A stretch of 64,000 bases of DNA from Panulirus ornatus (Eukaryota; Arthropoda; Malacostraca; Decapoda; Palinuridae), in contig NC_092231.1 of assembly GCF_036320965.1 (NCBI RefSeq), positions 32,750,871 through 32,814,870 of the forward strand. Reading direction: 5' to 3'. Shown piece by piece: positions 14,793 through 54,640 of the stretch (its first letter is position 1; the number at the start of each line of letters is the position of its first letter). A program made the translations under genes and the position numbers. The notes beneath the pieces were generated by a model. It was not told the DNA's origin and searched no databases. It was given only the letters and a program-made list of their open reading frames with translations.

Positions 14793-14800
<8 letters not shown>
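14198..14800 (+). mobile_element. RTE-A 3' fragment joined to the preceding tail
   Basis: Immediately after the preceding poly-A/TATAT the sequence continues in RTE-A codons LYGCEAWAMDRVVRRRMDV and runs open to YRG, then a short-type 3' UTR. Two 3' ends therefore lie in tandem on the same strand. Confidence 0.9.
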
Positions 14801-14890
<90 letters not shown>

Positions 14891-14900
14891 TACATATATA
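14801..14900. repeat. Poly-A and (TA)n tail
   Basis: About 30 A are followed by about 60 bp of TA, the tail of the RTE-A fragment. Confidence 0.96.
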
Positions 14901-15620
14901 TGGTACAAACGTTGAACAAAGAGAGATCCGACTGTGTGTATATAGTTATCGTGCAGCCATGTCTTTATCAGCAAAACAAAAACAGACGAGGACTAAGAAA
15001 TCAGATGGTCGTCAGTGTTGTCATTTCTGTCAACATGTATGATAGTTTAGTATTCTTGACTTATGGTTGTTATTTGATATATTAGGAATATCATAACTTG
15101 CAATTAAGAATATTCATTATTGTTAGAGCCACTATATGGGGGAGGGAGATCATATGTTGGCAACCCGACGGTGTTCATCGGTGCCCAGGGTCAACAACGA
15201 GGGGCCGACGTCGAGCCACCTACTGACCCCCTTATCACACCCCTCCAGCGGGGGGGGGGGGGGAGATACCAATTATGGGTACTCTTGTAATACTGTTTAG
15301 CTAGTGAGGAGCAAATTATCATATCGTAAGAGTATTATCAGAAATTAGCACGCAAAATAACCAGTGGGATGTATTACGAGTATAGCTGTAGGTTGATTAT
15401 AGATATTGAATTGTTAAACTCCCAGTGGACATGTCCTTGTCCGTAGCAGTTCCCATACAGGATTACGCAACGTGCAAAAGTTCACTATTTACGGTGTTGA
15501 AATGAGAGCATATAGTGATACAGTTTCAAATAATGCATCGAGTGTAGAAAAGTGAGAGTGAAGTGGAAAAGTGACAAAGTGACAGTGAAGTAATTAACCA
15601 GGGAAACTGAACTGATCACC
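14901..15620. other. Unassigned spacer
   Basis: No coding frame of note was found. A GC-richer patch around 15160-15260 contains an 11-bp G run. Nothing here matches the elements elsewhere in the window. Confidence 0.5.
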
Positions 15621-18430
15621 ATAACCATGATCATCATCATCACCACCATCGTCATAACGATCATAATCATCACCACCATCGTCATAACGACCATGATCAT
15701 CACCACCATCGTCATAACGACCATAATCATCACCACCATCGTCATAACGACCATAATCATCACCACCATCGTCATAACGATCATAATCATCACCACCATC
15801 GTCATAACGACCATAATCATCACCACCATCGTCACCACCACCACGACCATCATCATCACCACCATCGTCATAACGATCATCATCATCACCACCATCGTCA
15901 TAACGACCATAATCATCACCACCATCGTCATAACGACCATAATCATCACCACCATCGTCATAACGACCATCATCATCACCACCATCGTCACCACCACCAC
16001 GACCATCATCATCACCACCATCGTCATAACGATCATCATCATCACCACCATCGTCATAACGACCATAATCATCACCACCATCGTCATAACGACCATAATC
16101 ATCACCACCATCGTCACCACCACCACGACCATCATCATCACCACCATCGTCATAACGACCATCATCATCACCACCATCGTCATAACGACCATAATCATCA
16201 CCACCATCGTCATAACGACCATAATCATCACCACCATCGTCATAACGACCATCATCATCACCACCATCGTCACCACCACCACGACCATCATCATCACCAC
16301 CATCGTCATAACGATCATCATCATCACCACCATCGTCATAACGACCATAATCATCACCACCATCGTCATAACGACCATAATCATCACCACCATCGTCACC
16401 ACCACCACGACCATCATCATCACCACCATCGTCATAACGACCATCATCATCACCACCATCGTCATAACGACCATAATCATCACCACCATCGTCATAACGA
16501 CCATAATCATCACCACCATCGTCATAACGATCATCATCATCACCACCATCGTCATCACCACCAAGACCATCATCATCACCACCATCGTCATCACCACCAC
16601 GACCATCATCATCACCACCATCGTCATAACGATCATAATCATCACCACCATCGTCATCACCACCAAGACCATCATCATCACCACCATCGTCATAACGACC
16701 ATAATCATCACCACCATCGTCATCACCACCAAGACCATCATCATAACCACCATCGTCACCACCACCAAGACCATCATCATCACCACCATCGTCACCACCA
16801 CCACGACCATCATCATCACCACCATCGTCACCACCACCAAGACCATCATCATCACCACCATCGTCACCACCACCACGACCATCATCATCACCACCATCGT
16901 CACCACCACCAAGACCATCATCATCACCACCATCGTCATCACCACCAAGACCATCATCATCACCACCATCGTCACCACCACCAAGACCATCATCATCACC
17001 ACCATCGTCACCACCACCAAGACCATCATCATCACCACCATCGTCATCACCACCAAGACCACATCATCACCACCATCGTCACCACCACCAAGACCATCAT
17101 CATCACCACCATCGTCACCACCACCAAGACCATCATCATCACCACCATCGTCACCACCACCACGACCATCATCATCACCACCATCGTCACCACCACCAAG
17201 ACCATCATCATCACCACCATCGTCACCACCACCACGACCATCATCATCACCACCATCGTCACCACCACCAAGACCATCATCATCACCACCATCGTCACCA
17301 CCACCACGACCATCATCATCACCACCATCGTCACCACCACCAAGACCATCATCATCACCACCATCGTCACCACCACCAAGACCATCATCATCACCACCAT
17401 CGTCACCACCACCAAGACCATCATCATCACCACCATCGTCACCACCACCACGACCATCATCATCACCACCATCGTCACCACCACCAAGACCATCATCATC
17501 ACCACCATCGTCACCACCACCAAGACCATCATCATCACCACCATCGTCACCACCACCAAGACCATCATCATCACCACCATCGTCACCACCACCACGACCA
17601 TCATCATCACCACCATCGTCACCACCACCACGACCATCATCATCACCACCATCGTCACCACCACCACGACCATCATCATCACCACCATCGTCACCACCAC
17701 CACGACCATCATCATCACCACCATCGTCACCACCACCACGACCATCATCATCACCACCATCGTCACCACCACCAAGACCATCATCATCACCACCATCGTC
17801 ACCACCACCAAGACCATCATCATCACCACCATCGTCACCACCACCAAGACCATCATCATCACCACCATCGTCACCACCACCACGACCATCATCATCACCA
17901 CCATCGTCACCACCACCACGACCATCATCATCACCACCATCGTCACCACCACCACGACCATCATCATCACCACCATCGTCACCACCACCAAGACCATCAT
18001 CATCACCACCATCGTCACCACCACCAAGACCATCATCATCACCACCATCGTCACCACCACCACGACCATCATCATCACCACCATCGTCACCACCACCACG
18101 ACCATCATCATCACCACCATCGTCACCACCACCACGACCATCATCATCACCACCATCGTCACCACCACCACGACCATCATCATCACCACCATCGTCACCA
18201 CCACCACGACCATCATCATCACCACCATCGTCATAACGACCATAATCATCACCACCATCGTCATAACGACCATCATCATCACCACCATCGTCATAACGAC
18301 CATAATCATCACCACCATCGTCACCACCACCACGACCATCATCATCTCCACCATCGTCACCACCACCACGACCATCATCATCACCACCATCGTCACCACC
18401 ACCACGACCATCATCACCACCACCATCATC
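15621..18430. repeat. Minisatellite, 30/36-bp monomers with 282-bp higher-order period
   Basis: Every monomer shares the core CATCACCACCATCGTC. From about 15640 to 16530 most monomers are 30 bp (core followed by ATAACG) with interspersed 36-bp monomers (core followed by ACCACCACCACG). The 36-bp monomers start near 15831, 15987, 16112, 16268 and 16394. Spacings therefore alternate 156 and 126 bp, a 282-bp super-period of nine monomers. From about 16550 to 18230 monomers are nearly all 36 bp, with a two-state variant (CAAGACC or CACGACC) in runs. Long ORFs on both strands are by-products of the repeat. Confidence 0.95.
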
Positions 18431-19335
18431 ACTACCACGACCCCAACCTTATCACCACCACCATCGCCATCATCATCATCATCATCATTACCAGTACCAC
18501 CACGACCAACATTTCATCACCACCATGTTATCATCGCCATCACCACCACAATCATTATCACTACTATCAACATCGTTGCCACCACCAACACCACCATCAT
18601 CATCACACATTATCTCTATCACCATCACTACCATCATCACCACCACTACCTCCACCACCAACACCACCACCGTAACCACAACCATCACCATGACCACCAA
18701 CCACCAACCCTATCATCACTGCTATCATTACCACCGCCATCACCACAGCCATCACCACAATCCCCGCCATCAGTCCCAGCATTTTCATTGCTACCATCAT
18801 CACCACCACCACTACAGCACCACGATTATCACCACCACCACAACCATCATTACCACCACCACCAGTATAACTATCGTCATCGTCACCATCAACACCACCC
18901 TCATTAGTACCACCTCCAACACTATCACCGCTACCGTAATCTTCTCCAGCACCATCATCAACACCGCAACCACCACCTTCGTTGCCACCATCACCAACGC
19001 CATCACCACCACCACATCCCACCACCAGCCTATCCTCATCACCACTACCAGCACTACTAGTGCCACCAACACCGTCTCCACCAACATCATCAACACCATC
19101 AGCAGCACCACCACCACCACTACCACAATTATAATAACATCATCAACACCATCATCTCAACCACCATGAACACGACGACTATCATCACCACCACCACTAC
19201 CACCTTCATCATCACCACTACCACTACCATCACCACCACTACCATCATCATCACCATCATCACCACTAACAACAACTACAACACCATCGTTACCACCAAC
19301 AACGTCTACGCTGACAACACCACCACATGGATGTT
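18431..19335. repeat. Degenerate CAC/CAT trinucleotide-rich tract
   Basis: The + strand is dominated by CAC, CAT and ACC triplets with very little G and no exact period. It is continuous with the minisatellite and is probably the same satellite in decayed form. Confidence 0.85.
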
Positions 19336-20400
19336 TGACAGTAATCCAATTCGTCGAGAAACCCACTCGCAACAAGAATATATTAGATTTAGTTTGAACT
19401 ACAAATGAAGATTTCGTTAATAATGCTGAAGTTAAAGACAAGTTTGGTACTAGTGATCACCGACAAATTACTCTTGAGATCGCTTGCAACACTGCGTGTG
19501 GTCTTGGTTAACATGACACTCGCGAAAAAATGTCAGAATTTAAATGTGCAAATTTGAATGATCTTCGTATTGATCTCGACAGGCAAACCTGGGGTGATAT
19601 AGTCAATGAAAATGACATGAATGCAGCTTGGAAAGGCTTCAGATAATCCATCAAAACAGCAGAGAGAACACACGTACCAGGTGGCGGAACGGTGAAGTAA
19701 TCAAGTGCCCGTTGCCTTGTCTAGGAAATTAGCTCATAAGAAACTCAGAGGATCTAACAACCAACGTGACAAAGTATGTAAATCTGCGAGGAGAAAATAA
19801 GAGAATTATGCGACAAAGTAAACATCAGTATGAAGCGTATATTGCTAAGAATAGCAAACGAAACACTAAGGAGTTTTCAGTTATAGTTAGAAGCAAGAGA
19901 GTTATTACCCAGTCAATTGGTCCATTAATTACGGAAAACAATTCGTCCATATCTTCACTTTTGTGTTCAGCTCTGGACACCCTACCAGAAGAACGACACA
20001 GACAGACTGGAGAGAGTACAGAGTCGAGCTAACAGGATGATTCCCAGAATGAGAAACAAATCCTGAGATCAGATTAAACGACTTGAATCTATTAAGCTTA
20101 GAAAAGAGAAGGTTAAGAGCTGATCTGATACAAGTACTCAAAATTCTCAAAGGCTTTGATAATCCTGATCTATCAAGTTACCTAAGACTTGATTCTTGTG
20201 ATTCTAATCGTAATAATGGATACAAACTTGTGGGTAAACGATTTACCTCGATGGAAGCGAAGTACTTTTTCTTCAAGAAGAAAAAGTTGCCAATTAAAGT
20301 AGCTGGAAGCAGTGCTATAGATACGTTTAAGAATCGTTTAAGAATACACTTGATAGATACATCGCTTTAAGTCCAGAACTGTCACTATTTGCGCCTCCAT
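19336..20400 (+). mobile_element. Decayed LINE (CR1/Jockey-like) relic, RT deleted
   Basis: Fragments in order are: the end of an endonuclease (NEDFVNNAEVKDKFGTSDHR, with the SDH catalytic motif); a linker HQYEAYIAKNSKRNTKEF followed by VRSKRVITQSIGPLI; then, skipping the RT, the C-terminal signature RRLRADLIQVLKILKGFDNP and KYFFFKKKKLPIKV, with DTFKNRLRIHL at the end. Stops and frameshifts are scattered. It lies between two CAC/CAT-rich blocks, so it probably inserted into the satellite. Clade assignment rests on motif memory. Confidence 0.75.
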
Positions 20401-20529
20401 AGTCACAGTTACAATTTGCAAGATATTATCTTTGAATAATATGTATGCCTTCTAGCTTTTACCACACCACCACAAACAGTCTCGAAAGGACTCGTTCATC
20501 AGTTGCTGTTTGAGTCTTTTTGTATTCCT

Positions 20530-21535
20530 TTGTATCATCTCCATGAACAACGCCACCACCACCATTATCACCCTTATCATTATCACCACCACCACTACTA
20601 CTATTACAATCACTATCACCAACACCACCACCACCATCGTCACCAGCACCTCAAATACCATCACCACCACCACCACTACTACATCACAATCATCAATAAT
20701 ACTATCATCACCAACACCACCATCACCATCATCACCACTAACACAATCATCATCATGACCACCATCAGCACCACCACCATCATGGCAAGCACCAACAACA
20801 CTATCACCTCTATCATCACTATCACCACCACCATTATCACCACCACTATCCACACTACCACCACCATCACCACCACCCTCCCTTTTACTATCACCAACAC
20901 CATCATCACCACCACAAACATCTCCAATACCATCATCATCTCCATCACCACCACCATCACCACTATCATCACCATCACCACCATCACCATCACCACCACC
21001 ACTATCAACACAACCACCACCACTACCACCACCACTACCACCACCACCACATCATTATCACAGTCACTACCATTACCACCAACACTGACCCCTTCATCAC
21101 CAGCACTACTAATACTACCATCACCACAACCAATACCATCATCACCACCACCACCTTCGTCACCATCATCATCACCACCACCTCTACAACTCCACCATCA
21201 TCACCACCACCACCCTCACCATCACAACCATCACCGCATCGTTATGACGACCACTAATATCATCACCACTACAGTCATCATTACCATCACTGCCATTATC
21301 ACCATCACCATCATCACCCCATTATCACCACCATCACCACTACAACCATCATCGCCAACAGATCATCACCATTATCATCGTGAATACCACCATCAAAACA
21401 CCACCATGATCACCACCACTTCTATAATTGCCATCACCACCAACAATACCATCATAACCATCACCACTACCACCCACATTACCATCATCACCACCATCAT
21501 CACCCTCCACACGTCTTTATCACTATCACCTCTGT
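20530..21535. repeat. CAC/CAT-rich tract, continuation of satellite
   Basis: About 1 kb of CAC/CAT/ACC triplets resembles 18431-19335 and lies on the far side of the LINE relic. Long Thr/Ile- or His-rich frames are artefacts of the composition. Confidence 0.85.
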
Positions 21536-21673
21536 ATGTATGCACTATACTACACTTGTGTCATGATTCACCATTTATGTTGCACCCATTCAGCACACTT
21601 ATGCTAACGTGACCCATTGTTGGCTCTGGCCACTCCAAGCAGAACATTTGTGGGTCTCTCCTCTCAACCAAGG

Positions 21674-21732
<59 letters not shown>

Positions 21733-21988
21733 GCTACCCCATTGTACGAAGGGTGCAAAATGTCTGGCTAAGGGGTGAATTGTATCAAGTATTGTTATAT
21801 TCTAATTCCTGTTAATGATTCATTTCCCACAACAGACCATTACCCTAAAGATCGTATCACAATTTATTCGAAAATTTCAGTTCTTTGTGAAAACACAAAA
21901 TTCACATTACATAAAGGTCAGCCATGAATCACTTCATCGTTATACTTCAAAGAAAACGATACTCATCATTATGATTTTCTCTCGATAA
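21536..21988. repeat. (CA)n array within unassigned DNA
   Basis: A ~55-bp CA array occupies 21676-21730. Its flanks show no recognisable gene or element. Confidence 0.85.
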
Positions 21989-22017
21989 TAATAATGATAA
22001 TAATAATAATAATAATG

Positions 22018-22054
<37 letters not shown>

Positions 22055-22104
22055 TAATTGTAATGGTAATGATAATAATAATGATAATGATAATAGTAAT
22101 AATG

Positions 22105-22162
<58 letters not shown>

Positions 22163-22452
22163 TAATAATAGTAATAATGATGATAATGATGATAATGATA
22201 ATGATTATGATAATGATAATAATAGTAATAGTAATTATAATGATAATAATAATAATGATAATAATAACAATAACAATAATAATAATAATGATAATAATAA
22301 TAATAATAATAGTAATAATAATAATAATAATGATAATAATGATAATAACGATAATAATGATAGTAATAATAAGGGTAATGATAATAATAATAATAATAAT
22401 AATAATTAGATGAAGAAGAAGAAGAAGAAGAAGAATGATAATGATGATGATG

Positions 22453-22501
<49 letters not shown>

Positions 22502-22630
22502 TGATAATAATGATAATAATAATAATAATAATAATGATAATAATAATAATGATAATAATAATAATGATAATAATAATAATAATAATAATGATAATAATAA
22601 TAATGATAATAATAATGATAATAATAATAA
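21989..22630. repeat. (AAT)n/(GAT)n array with (GAA)n island
   Basis: About 420 bp of AAT/GAT triplets is followed by (GAA)n at 22410-22434 and about 195 bp more of AAT/GAT. Poly-Ile, poly-Asn or poly-Tyr frames here are not genes. Confidence 0.95.
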
Positions 22631-23697
22631 GAAAAGCTTTCCATAAGACATTTGAAACAAGATCTGTCGCTGACAAGAAACAAAAATTTGTTGCCAAAAT
22701 TCTCTCGAAAAAAAGAGAAGAAAGTTCAGTAAATCATCTTCATGATGAGCATCCGTCATGTGCGTCAGGCGGGCCAGGCAAACCTCTCTGATGACATCAG
22801 GCGAACTAATTAACTCTGTAGCTTGACGGATCGTGACATTATTCCAGGATTTACAAATGTTTCACATGACCAACTCCGGAGCCACATCCCCCACAAGGAC
22901 CCACCTGGACCAAATAACGAAATGAATTACTCGGCTCCTGATTCGAACCAGTCGTGTCCATCATCCTCAGGACGCCGAGTCAATCATATTGAAACAGTAA
23001 TGTCAGCAGGACATCTGTGTACCTCAGCTGCTGCTCGGAGGCAGGTCACATGTTGACTACCTGTCATCAAGATCTGCGCTAATATAAGAAAACTTCAACT
23101 GATGGAATATAAGAAAGCGAGGAGCATAAACACATCACCAGGATTGAAAATAATTGGCATACGTTATTTCAACTGTCATCGATGACCTTAAGTCCCACTT
23201 GGATTTAACTTTTCTATACATAGCATATATGGTCAACGAGGCACCACAATAACGTCTGTAGATTATCAGTAATAGTGATAATCATAATGATGCTACAGGA
23301 AGAATTAGTATTGTCTATTGCCAACAACCGTGACTGTATTCAGAACTTAGCAGGTAACTATTACAGGTACTGACTTCCTCGGCCTTGAACCTAACTGGGA
23401 CCATTGTGGGGGTCATGTCGAAGATGGCCATCTTAACTACACTCTCACTTCATTACTAATGGCCATCATCGTTACACACACATCACTCCATCTGTCTAAT
23501 ACTCTTCACTAACTCAGCTTGAACCTAGCGAGAATTATCATGATCTCACTATGCTCTTCTTCACTACACCTTAATCTTCACAACCAAGGCCATAATCACT
23601 ACGTCCTCAATAACACTGACTTTTGACTTAACCCTATCAAAGATTAACCTTTTTCTCAGAGAGGTAGACGAACACACAATACCATTATCAATATGTA
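22631..23697. other. Unassigned spacer
   Basis: Mixed-composition DNA lies between two AAT arrays. Short open frames exist (for example near 22823-23056) but show no motif I can recognise. I see no RNA gene. Confidence 0.5.
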
Positions 23698-23736
23698 ATA
23701 ATAGTAATGATGATGATGATAATAATGATAATAATG

Positions 23737-23767
<31 letters not shown>

Positions 23768-23796
23768 TAATAATAATAATAATACTAATAATATTA

Positions 23797-23881
<85 letters not shown>

Positions 23882-23900
23882 TAATAATGATAATAATAAT
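23698..23900. repeat. (AAT)n array at contig edge
   Basis: About 200 bp of AAT with scattered GAT/ACT units ends at an assembly gap. Confidence 0.96.
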
Positions 23901-24000
23901 NNNNNNNNNNNNNNNNNNNNNNNNNNNNNNNNNNNNNNNNNNNNNNNNNNNNNNNNNNNNNNNNNNNNNNNNNNNNNNNNNNNNNNNNNNNNNNNNNNNN
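23901..24000. other. Assembly gap, 100 N
   Basis: Exactly 100 N follow an AAT microsatellite. The round length suggests a gap of unknown true size. Sequence on its two sides may not be as close as drawn. Confidence 0.99.
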
Positions 24001-25200
24001 GGTTTTTGTTAGAAATGCTGTTATTGCACAAATTATTTACTATAGGTAACTGTGGATTGCAAAGAATGCCAAACTCCTGTGGGAATCCTAGGACGAAATT
24101 AGCAACAGTTAATGATTTGGTTTTGAATGGCAGTAGTTGACCTGGCTTCTTGTCCTTCTTGGCTGACTTTGATTTATCTTTACCATGGCTTTTCCTCTGA
24201 TATTTGATGAACTTGTTTTTACTGTTTAGGTGACGAGATGGTTCAACTTATAAATAACCAGATATGTTCACTCTGGGTACCTCATGGTTTGTCACTATAA
24301 GATGACCTGAGTTTTTCAGTGTTGGATTGGTTTGTTGACAATGTGAGTGACTGATTTTTTTTCACCAGTTGGTTGGCTTGGTTTTGTTCCAGTGTGAATG
24401 ATATGTTTATTCTGGTGGTTGAACCTTATTTGCCTTTAACCACCAACAATTTTTTATTAGTCATTGTGATTGACTTATAAAGCATAATTAAAGCTGTGGT
24501 AAGTCAGCAAGGAAGAGGATTATGTTTACAATGCCGTTGCTGTTTACTTTTCAGTTCAGTGGATTATGATGGTAGCTTATGTATGATATTTCAAGATAAC
24601 ATTCACATGGCAAGCAAGGCAGTTCATCAGCTGAATGAACAAAGATTTTTTAGGAATGAATTATTTTCTCGGGTATTCTTGCTGCACTGTCAGTTAAGTA
24701 CATTGTTCGTATGATTAACGTGAGAAAATTGTTTTGTACCTAAGTGTAATCTTGAAAACTTCAGGAATAATAGGTGATATTGTTTACAGACAATATGGTG
24801 AATAACAGTAAAACGTTGCCCTTTGATGATGATTTAACTTCAGCTGGTGTTGTGCTTGATCTGGGTTGCCATTGTTTAGACATCTTGGTTGCCATATGTG
24901 TGCCTAACCTAGTTTGCCATTGTAATGGCTAACTGGCATGTTAATGTAAGACACTGGTTATTTGAGTGGATAATGTTGTGGCAGCCTAAGCTTATACATG
25001 GATGCCTCTAGAAATTGTGTCTCAAAAATTGATTGCTATTGATGATTGATCAAGCGTGATTTTTTTTCTTTTTTTTTTCTTTTTTAAGTTTTAGCATTGC
25101 CTGTGGTTAGTTACAGTCAACTTAGCCCTTAAATTTGAGACCTAAGAATTATCATTGTGCTGTTAACAAAATAAATTAACATTAAGAAATTAAGAAATTT
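24001..25200. other. Unassigned AT-rich unique DNA
   Basis: No supported exon, element or RNA gene was found. It could be intron of the downstream receptor gene, whose 5' exons are not identified. Confidence 0.45.
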
Positions 25201-25443
25201 TATCCCTGGGGTTAGGGGAGAGAGAATGCTTCCCACGTATTCCCTGCGTGTCGTAGAAGGCGACTAAAAGGGGAGGGAGCGGGTGGCTGGAAATCCTCCC
25301 CTCTCGTTTTTTTTTTAATTTTCCAAAAGAAGGAACAGAGAGGGGGGCCAGGTGAGAATGTTCCCTCTGAGGCCCAGTCCTCTGTTCTTAGCGCTACCTC
25401 GCTAATGCGGGAAATGGCGAATAGTATGAAAGAAAGAAAAAAA

Positions 25444-25445
<2 letters not shown>
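25201..25445 (+). mobile_element. S element (first of tandem pair)
   Basis: The head is ATCCCTGGGGTTAGGGGAGA; the GGCGACTAAAAGGGGAGGGAG block is present and the tail is GCTACCTCGCTAATGCGGGA. Unlike most copies, it follows unique AT-rich DNA on the left, so its left edge is clean. Confidence 0.83.

Positions 25446-25522
<77 letters not shown>
25446..25522. repeat. (TA)n microsatellite
   Basis: The TA array links two S elements. Confidence 0.97.
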
Positions 25523-26068
<546 letters not shown>

Positions 26069-26106
26069 TTCTGGTGTAGCTTGTACATTGAGAAATGTGT
26101 GCACAG

Positions 26107-51767
<25,661 letters not shown>

Positions 51768-52084
51768 AGCTGGAGACAACTTTACGTCCTGGGACTCACG
51801 CACGTACACCTGTATCTTGTCACTCGAGGACCTCAGACGAGTATCACCCTCGCCACCACTGCAGCCAGTGGGAACGGGACATCCTGCTGTGCAGGAGGAG
51901 TGAGGACAAAATGCTTTCTTGTCATCGCTCATCACACTTCAGTAGACAACCTCGGTACACAGCACATTATCTTCCTCAACACACGAGACGAATATCAATC
52001 GTTATCTACCATCAGCCCAGCCTCCTCTGGCACCAAGTTTATGATCCTCAATGGCATTGTATCAAGAACCAATATCTCTTCTTA
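51768..52084. other. Probable receptor 3' untranslated and flanking DNA
   Basis: GC-moderate DNA follows the receptor stop codon. I see no AATAAA in this stretch and no element, so the transcript end is not located. Confidence 0.4.
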
Positions 52085-52780
52085 CAGAGTTCTTGGAGAA
52101 GAAAATGTGATAGAGTGGATGCATTTGATATGTAATTCAGCATGGAAGCAGAAGGTTGTGTCTGTGGATTGGCTGAAAGCTTTTCATTGTTCCGTCATTC
52201 AAAAGAAAAGGTGGTAAGGATGTATGTAACAATTATTGACAGATAAGTTTGTTAAGTACAACAGGAAAAGTGCATGCAAGACCATTGATTGAGAGTGATA
52301 GGAGCGACTGTCTGCAGAATAAACGAGGAACAAGGCGGTTTTAGGAAGGGTAGGGGATGTGTGGATCAGATCTTTGCGGTGAGAATGACTGTGAAGAAGT
52401 AGCTAGAAAAAGGTAAGAAGTTGTATGCAGCTTTTATGGATCTGAAGAAAATGTATGACAGAGTCAAGTCAAATGCTCTATAGGATGTGTTAAGGATATA
52501 TGGAGTAGAGAGAAACTGTTGGATGATGGGAAAGCCTTCTATAGAGGAGCAAACGCATGTGTAAGAGTGGATGGAGAGTTGAGCGAAAGTTTTGGTATAC
52601 ATGTGGGTGTGCGGCAGGGTTGTGTGATGTCACCGTGGCTTTTGAATATGGATGGAGTAATAAGAGAGATGAAAGCCGAACCAGGGAAGGAGAGTGAAGA
52701 TATAGAGTGTGTTAGTGAGTTATGGTGGTTAGTGACTTGCCTGTTTGTGGACGATAGTGTTGTTTACTGAGAGGTAAGAA
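52085..52780 (+). mobile_element. RTE-B relic, RT region
   Basis: This second RTE-like family differs from RTE-A. In scrambled frames it reads EENVIEWMHLICNSAWKQKV and VDWLKAF, an LFKRKGG-type and SLLSTTGK-type segment, GVRQGCVMSPWLLN, and CLFVDDSVVY in place of the polymerase FADD box. Many stops are present. It is interrupted on the right by another LINE relic. Confidence 0.75.
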
Positions 52781-52829
52781 AACTTGCACAAGGTCGTAAT
52801 TGATTACCTATTTGTACTCCACTGGGAGG

Positions 52830-53510
52830 AAGTTTTACACTCGCGGGGCCCCATTTCTTGAACACTCTACTATCATACAAGTTCTTGAATTTGTGTGTGC
52901 TATCTGCATCAACCATGTCCCCAGTCAATAAGTTCTCTTCACATCACTCTCGTACTGTAAAAGAACTTCTTTATATCTTTATTTCCAAGTTTCTTACTTC
53001 ACTTCATGTTATGGCCTCTATCCATATAGCTCTCAAAGTACTGTTTACTGTCCTCTTCGGCTACCTCTTTTAAAACTTAAAGGTTGTGATCAGGTCACTT
53101 CTCGATCTCCTCTCTTCCAGGATGAGTAAATCTAAAGCCTTCAGCCGTTCCCTGTAGATTAACTCTCTTAATTCTACTACCATCTATGCCGCCCTCCTCT
53201 GGACCTCGTCTATGAGTTCTTTGTGCTTCTTTAGTTAAGGTGAACAATCCTTAGAAACTTATTCTAGTTTTGGCCTTAAGTATGATGCAAATAGCTATCT
53301 GAATATTTCTTTATCCACATACCTGAAAGCTCTTCTGACATTTGCCAGCAGACAGTCTGTCTTCTTGGCTATTCTTCTAATATGGGACTCTGGTGACAGG
53401 TTAGGGACGAAGTCCCTCTCACCTACAGAATCTTTAAGCTTATTTCCAACTATATGTGTGTTGTGATGTGTGTAAGCGTAGGCAACTGAAGACATATAAG
53501 AGTAAAATTA
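52830..53510 (-). mobile_element. LINE C-terminal relic nested in RTE-B
   Basis: The minus strand reads VGERDFVPNLSPESHIRRIA, KKTDCLLANVRRAFRYVDKE and further decayed text down to about 52830 (ASYLRPKLE, LQGTAEGFRF). This is the region after the RT in CR1/Jockey-type LINEs. RTE-B text lies on both sides, so this piece inserted later. Confidence 0.72.
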
Positions 53511-54285
53511 AAGTATTTTTGTGTTTGAAAAGAAACAGTGTGAAAGCATAGACTTTGTAAATCCCTATAGAGTGAGAAAAGGTGTACTAAACTGTTATAA
53601 ACATGGGGGGAGAAAGACTGGAAAAGGTGGCAGAATTTAAGTACTGATGAGATATCGTGGGTAAGTTTGATGATATGGAAGGAGAGATAAGGGTAGAAGC
53701 GTCAATGACCCCTTAGAATAATGAAGGGTGGAAGCTTAGGTGTGAAAGTGAATAAAGAATTAAGGGACAGCTTAAATCCTCCCGACCCTGACCTGTGCTG
53801 CCGAAAAATGGACATGGGATGAGTCACAGAAGTCAAGAATCTAGGCTGTGAAAATGAGTTATTTGAGAGGATCATGTGGTATGACTAGATGGAATGAAGA
53901 AAGAAATGACAGGTTGTATGAGTGATGTGGTATGGCAGGGAATGCAAAGGGGATGAATTGTGGAATGGTAGATTGGGTGAAACGTGATACTTTGAGGTGG
54001 TTTGGGCATTAGGAAAGAATGCAAGACTGGGAGTTTACAAGGAGAGTGTATGACAGTACGATTAAGGGGTTGGTGTGAGAGGAGGACAACCTGTGACATT
54101 AGGAAACAGAGCAGAGGAGTACTGGAGGGAGAGAAACAGAGGAAGAATGCGTGGAATGGTGTACGTGAAGGAGGCATGTCAGGACAGGGATAAGTGGAGA
54201 CTCTTTTGCCATGGTCATCCCCTTGATGGGATTTCCCGGAGGGAACGGGCGACCGAGATATAGATAGATAGATTCCACAGCAGAA
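53511..54285 (+). mobile_element. RTE-B relic, C-terminal part with GATA tail
   Basis: It continues RTE-B after the nested LINE. The end reads LRWFGHxERMQDWEFTRRVY-type text, then RDKWRLFCHGHPLDGISRRE and ERATEI, then (TAGA)n. The homologous end recurs at 63435-63625, also with a TAGA tail. Confidence 0.78.

Positions 54286-54640
<355 letters not shown>

Noticed and set aside
15627..18236. An 869-codon + strand ORF, and 525- and 463-codon minus-strand ORFs
   Set aside because: They come from 30/36-bp repeats whose lengths are multiples of three and lack stops on either strand. The products are low-complexity (Ile/Thr, Ser/Pro, Val/Met) with no start context or flanking gene structure.
15621..18430. 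CRISPR-like array
   Set aside because: Units are contiguous with no unique spacers, and the context is eukaryotic.
20503..21612. A 369-codon His/Thr-rich + strand ORF
   Set aside because: CAC/CAT repeat translation; no domain and no codon bias beyond composition.
21940..22697. Poly-Ile, poly-Tyr, poly-Asn and poly-Leu ORFs
   Set aside because: All are frames of the (AAT)n/(GAT)n microsatellite.
24496..24714. 72-codon ORF as a possible upstream receptor exon
   Set aside because: It has no S1 or amino-terminal-domain motif and no good splice sites in the needed phase.
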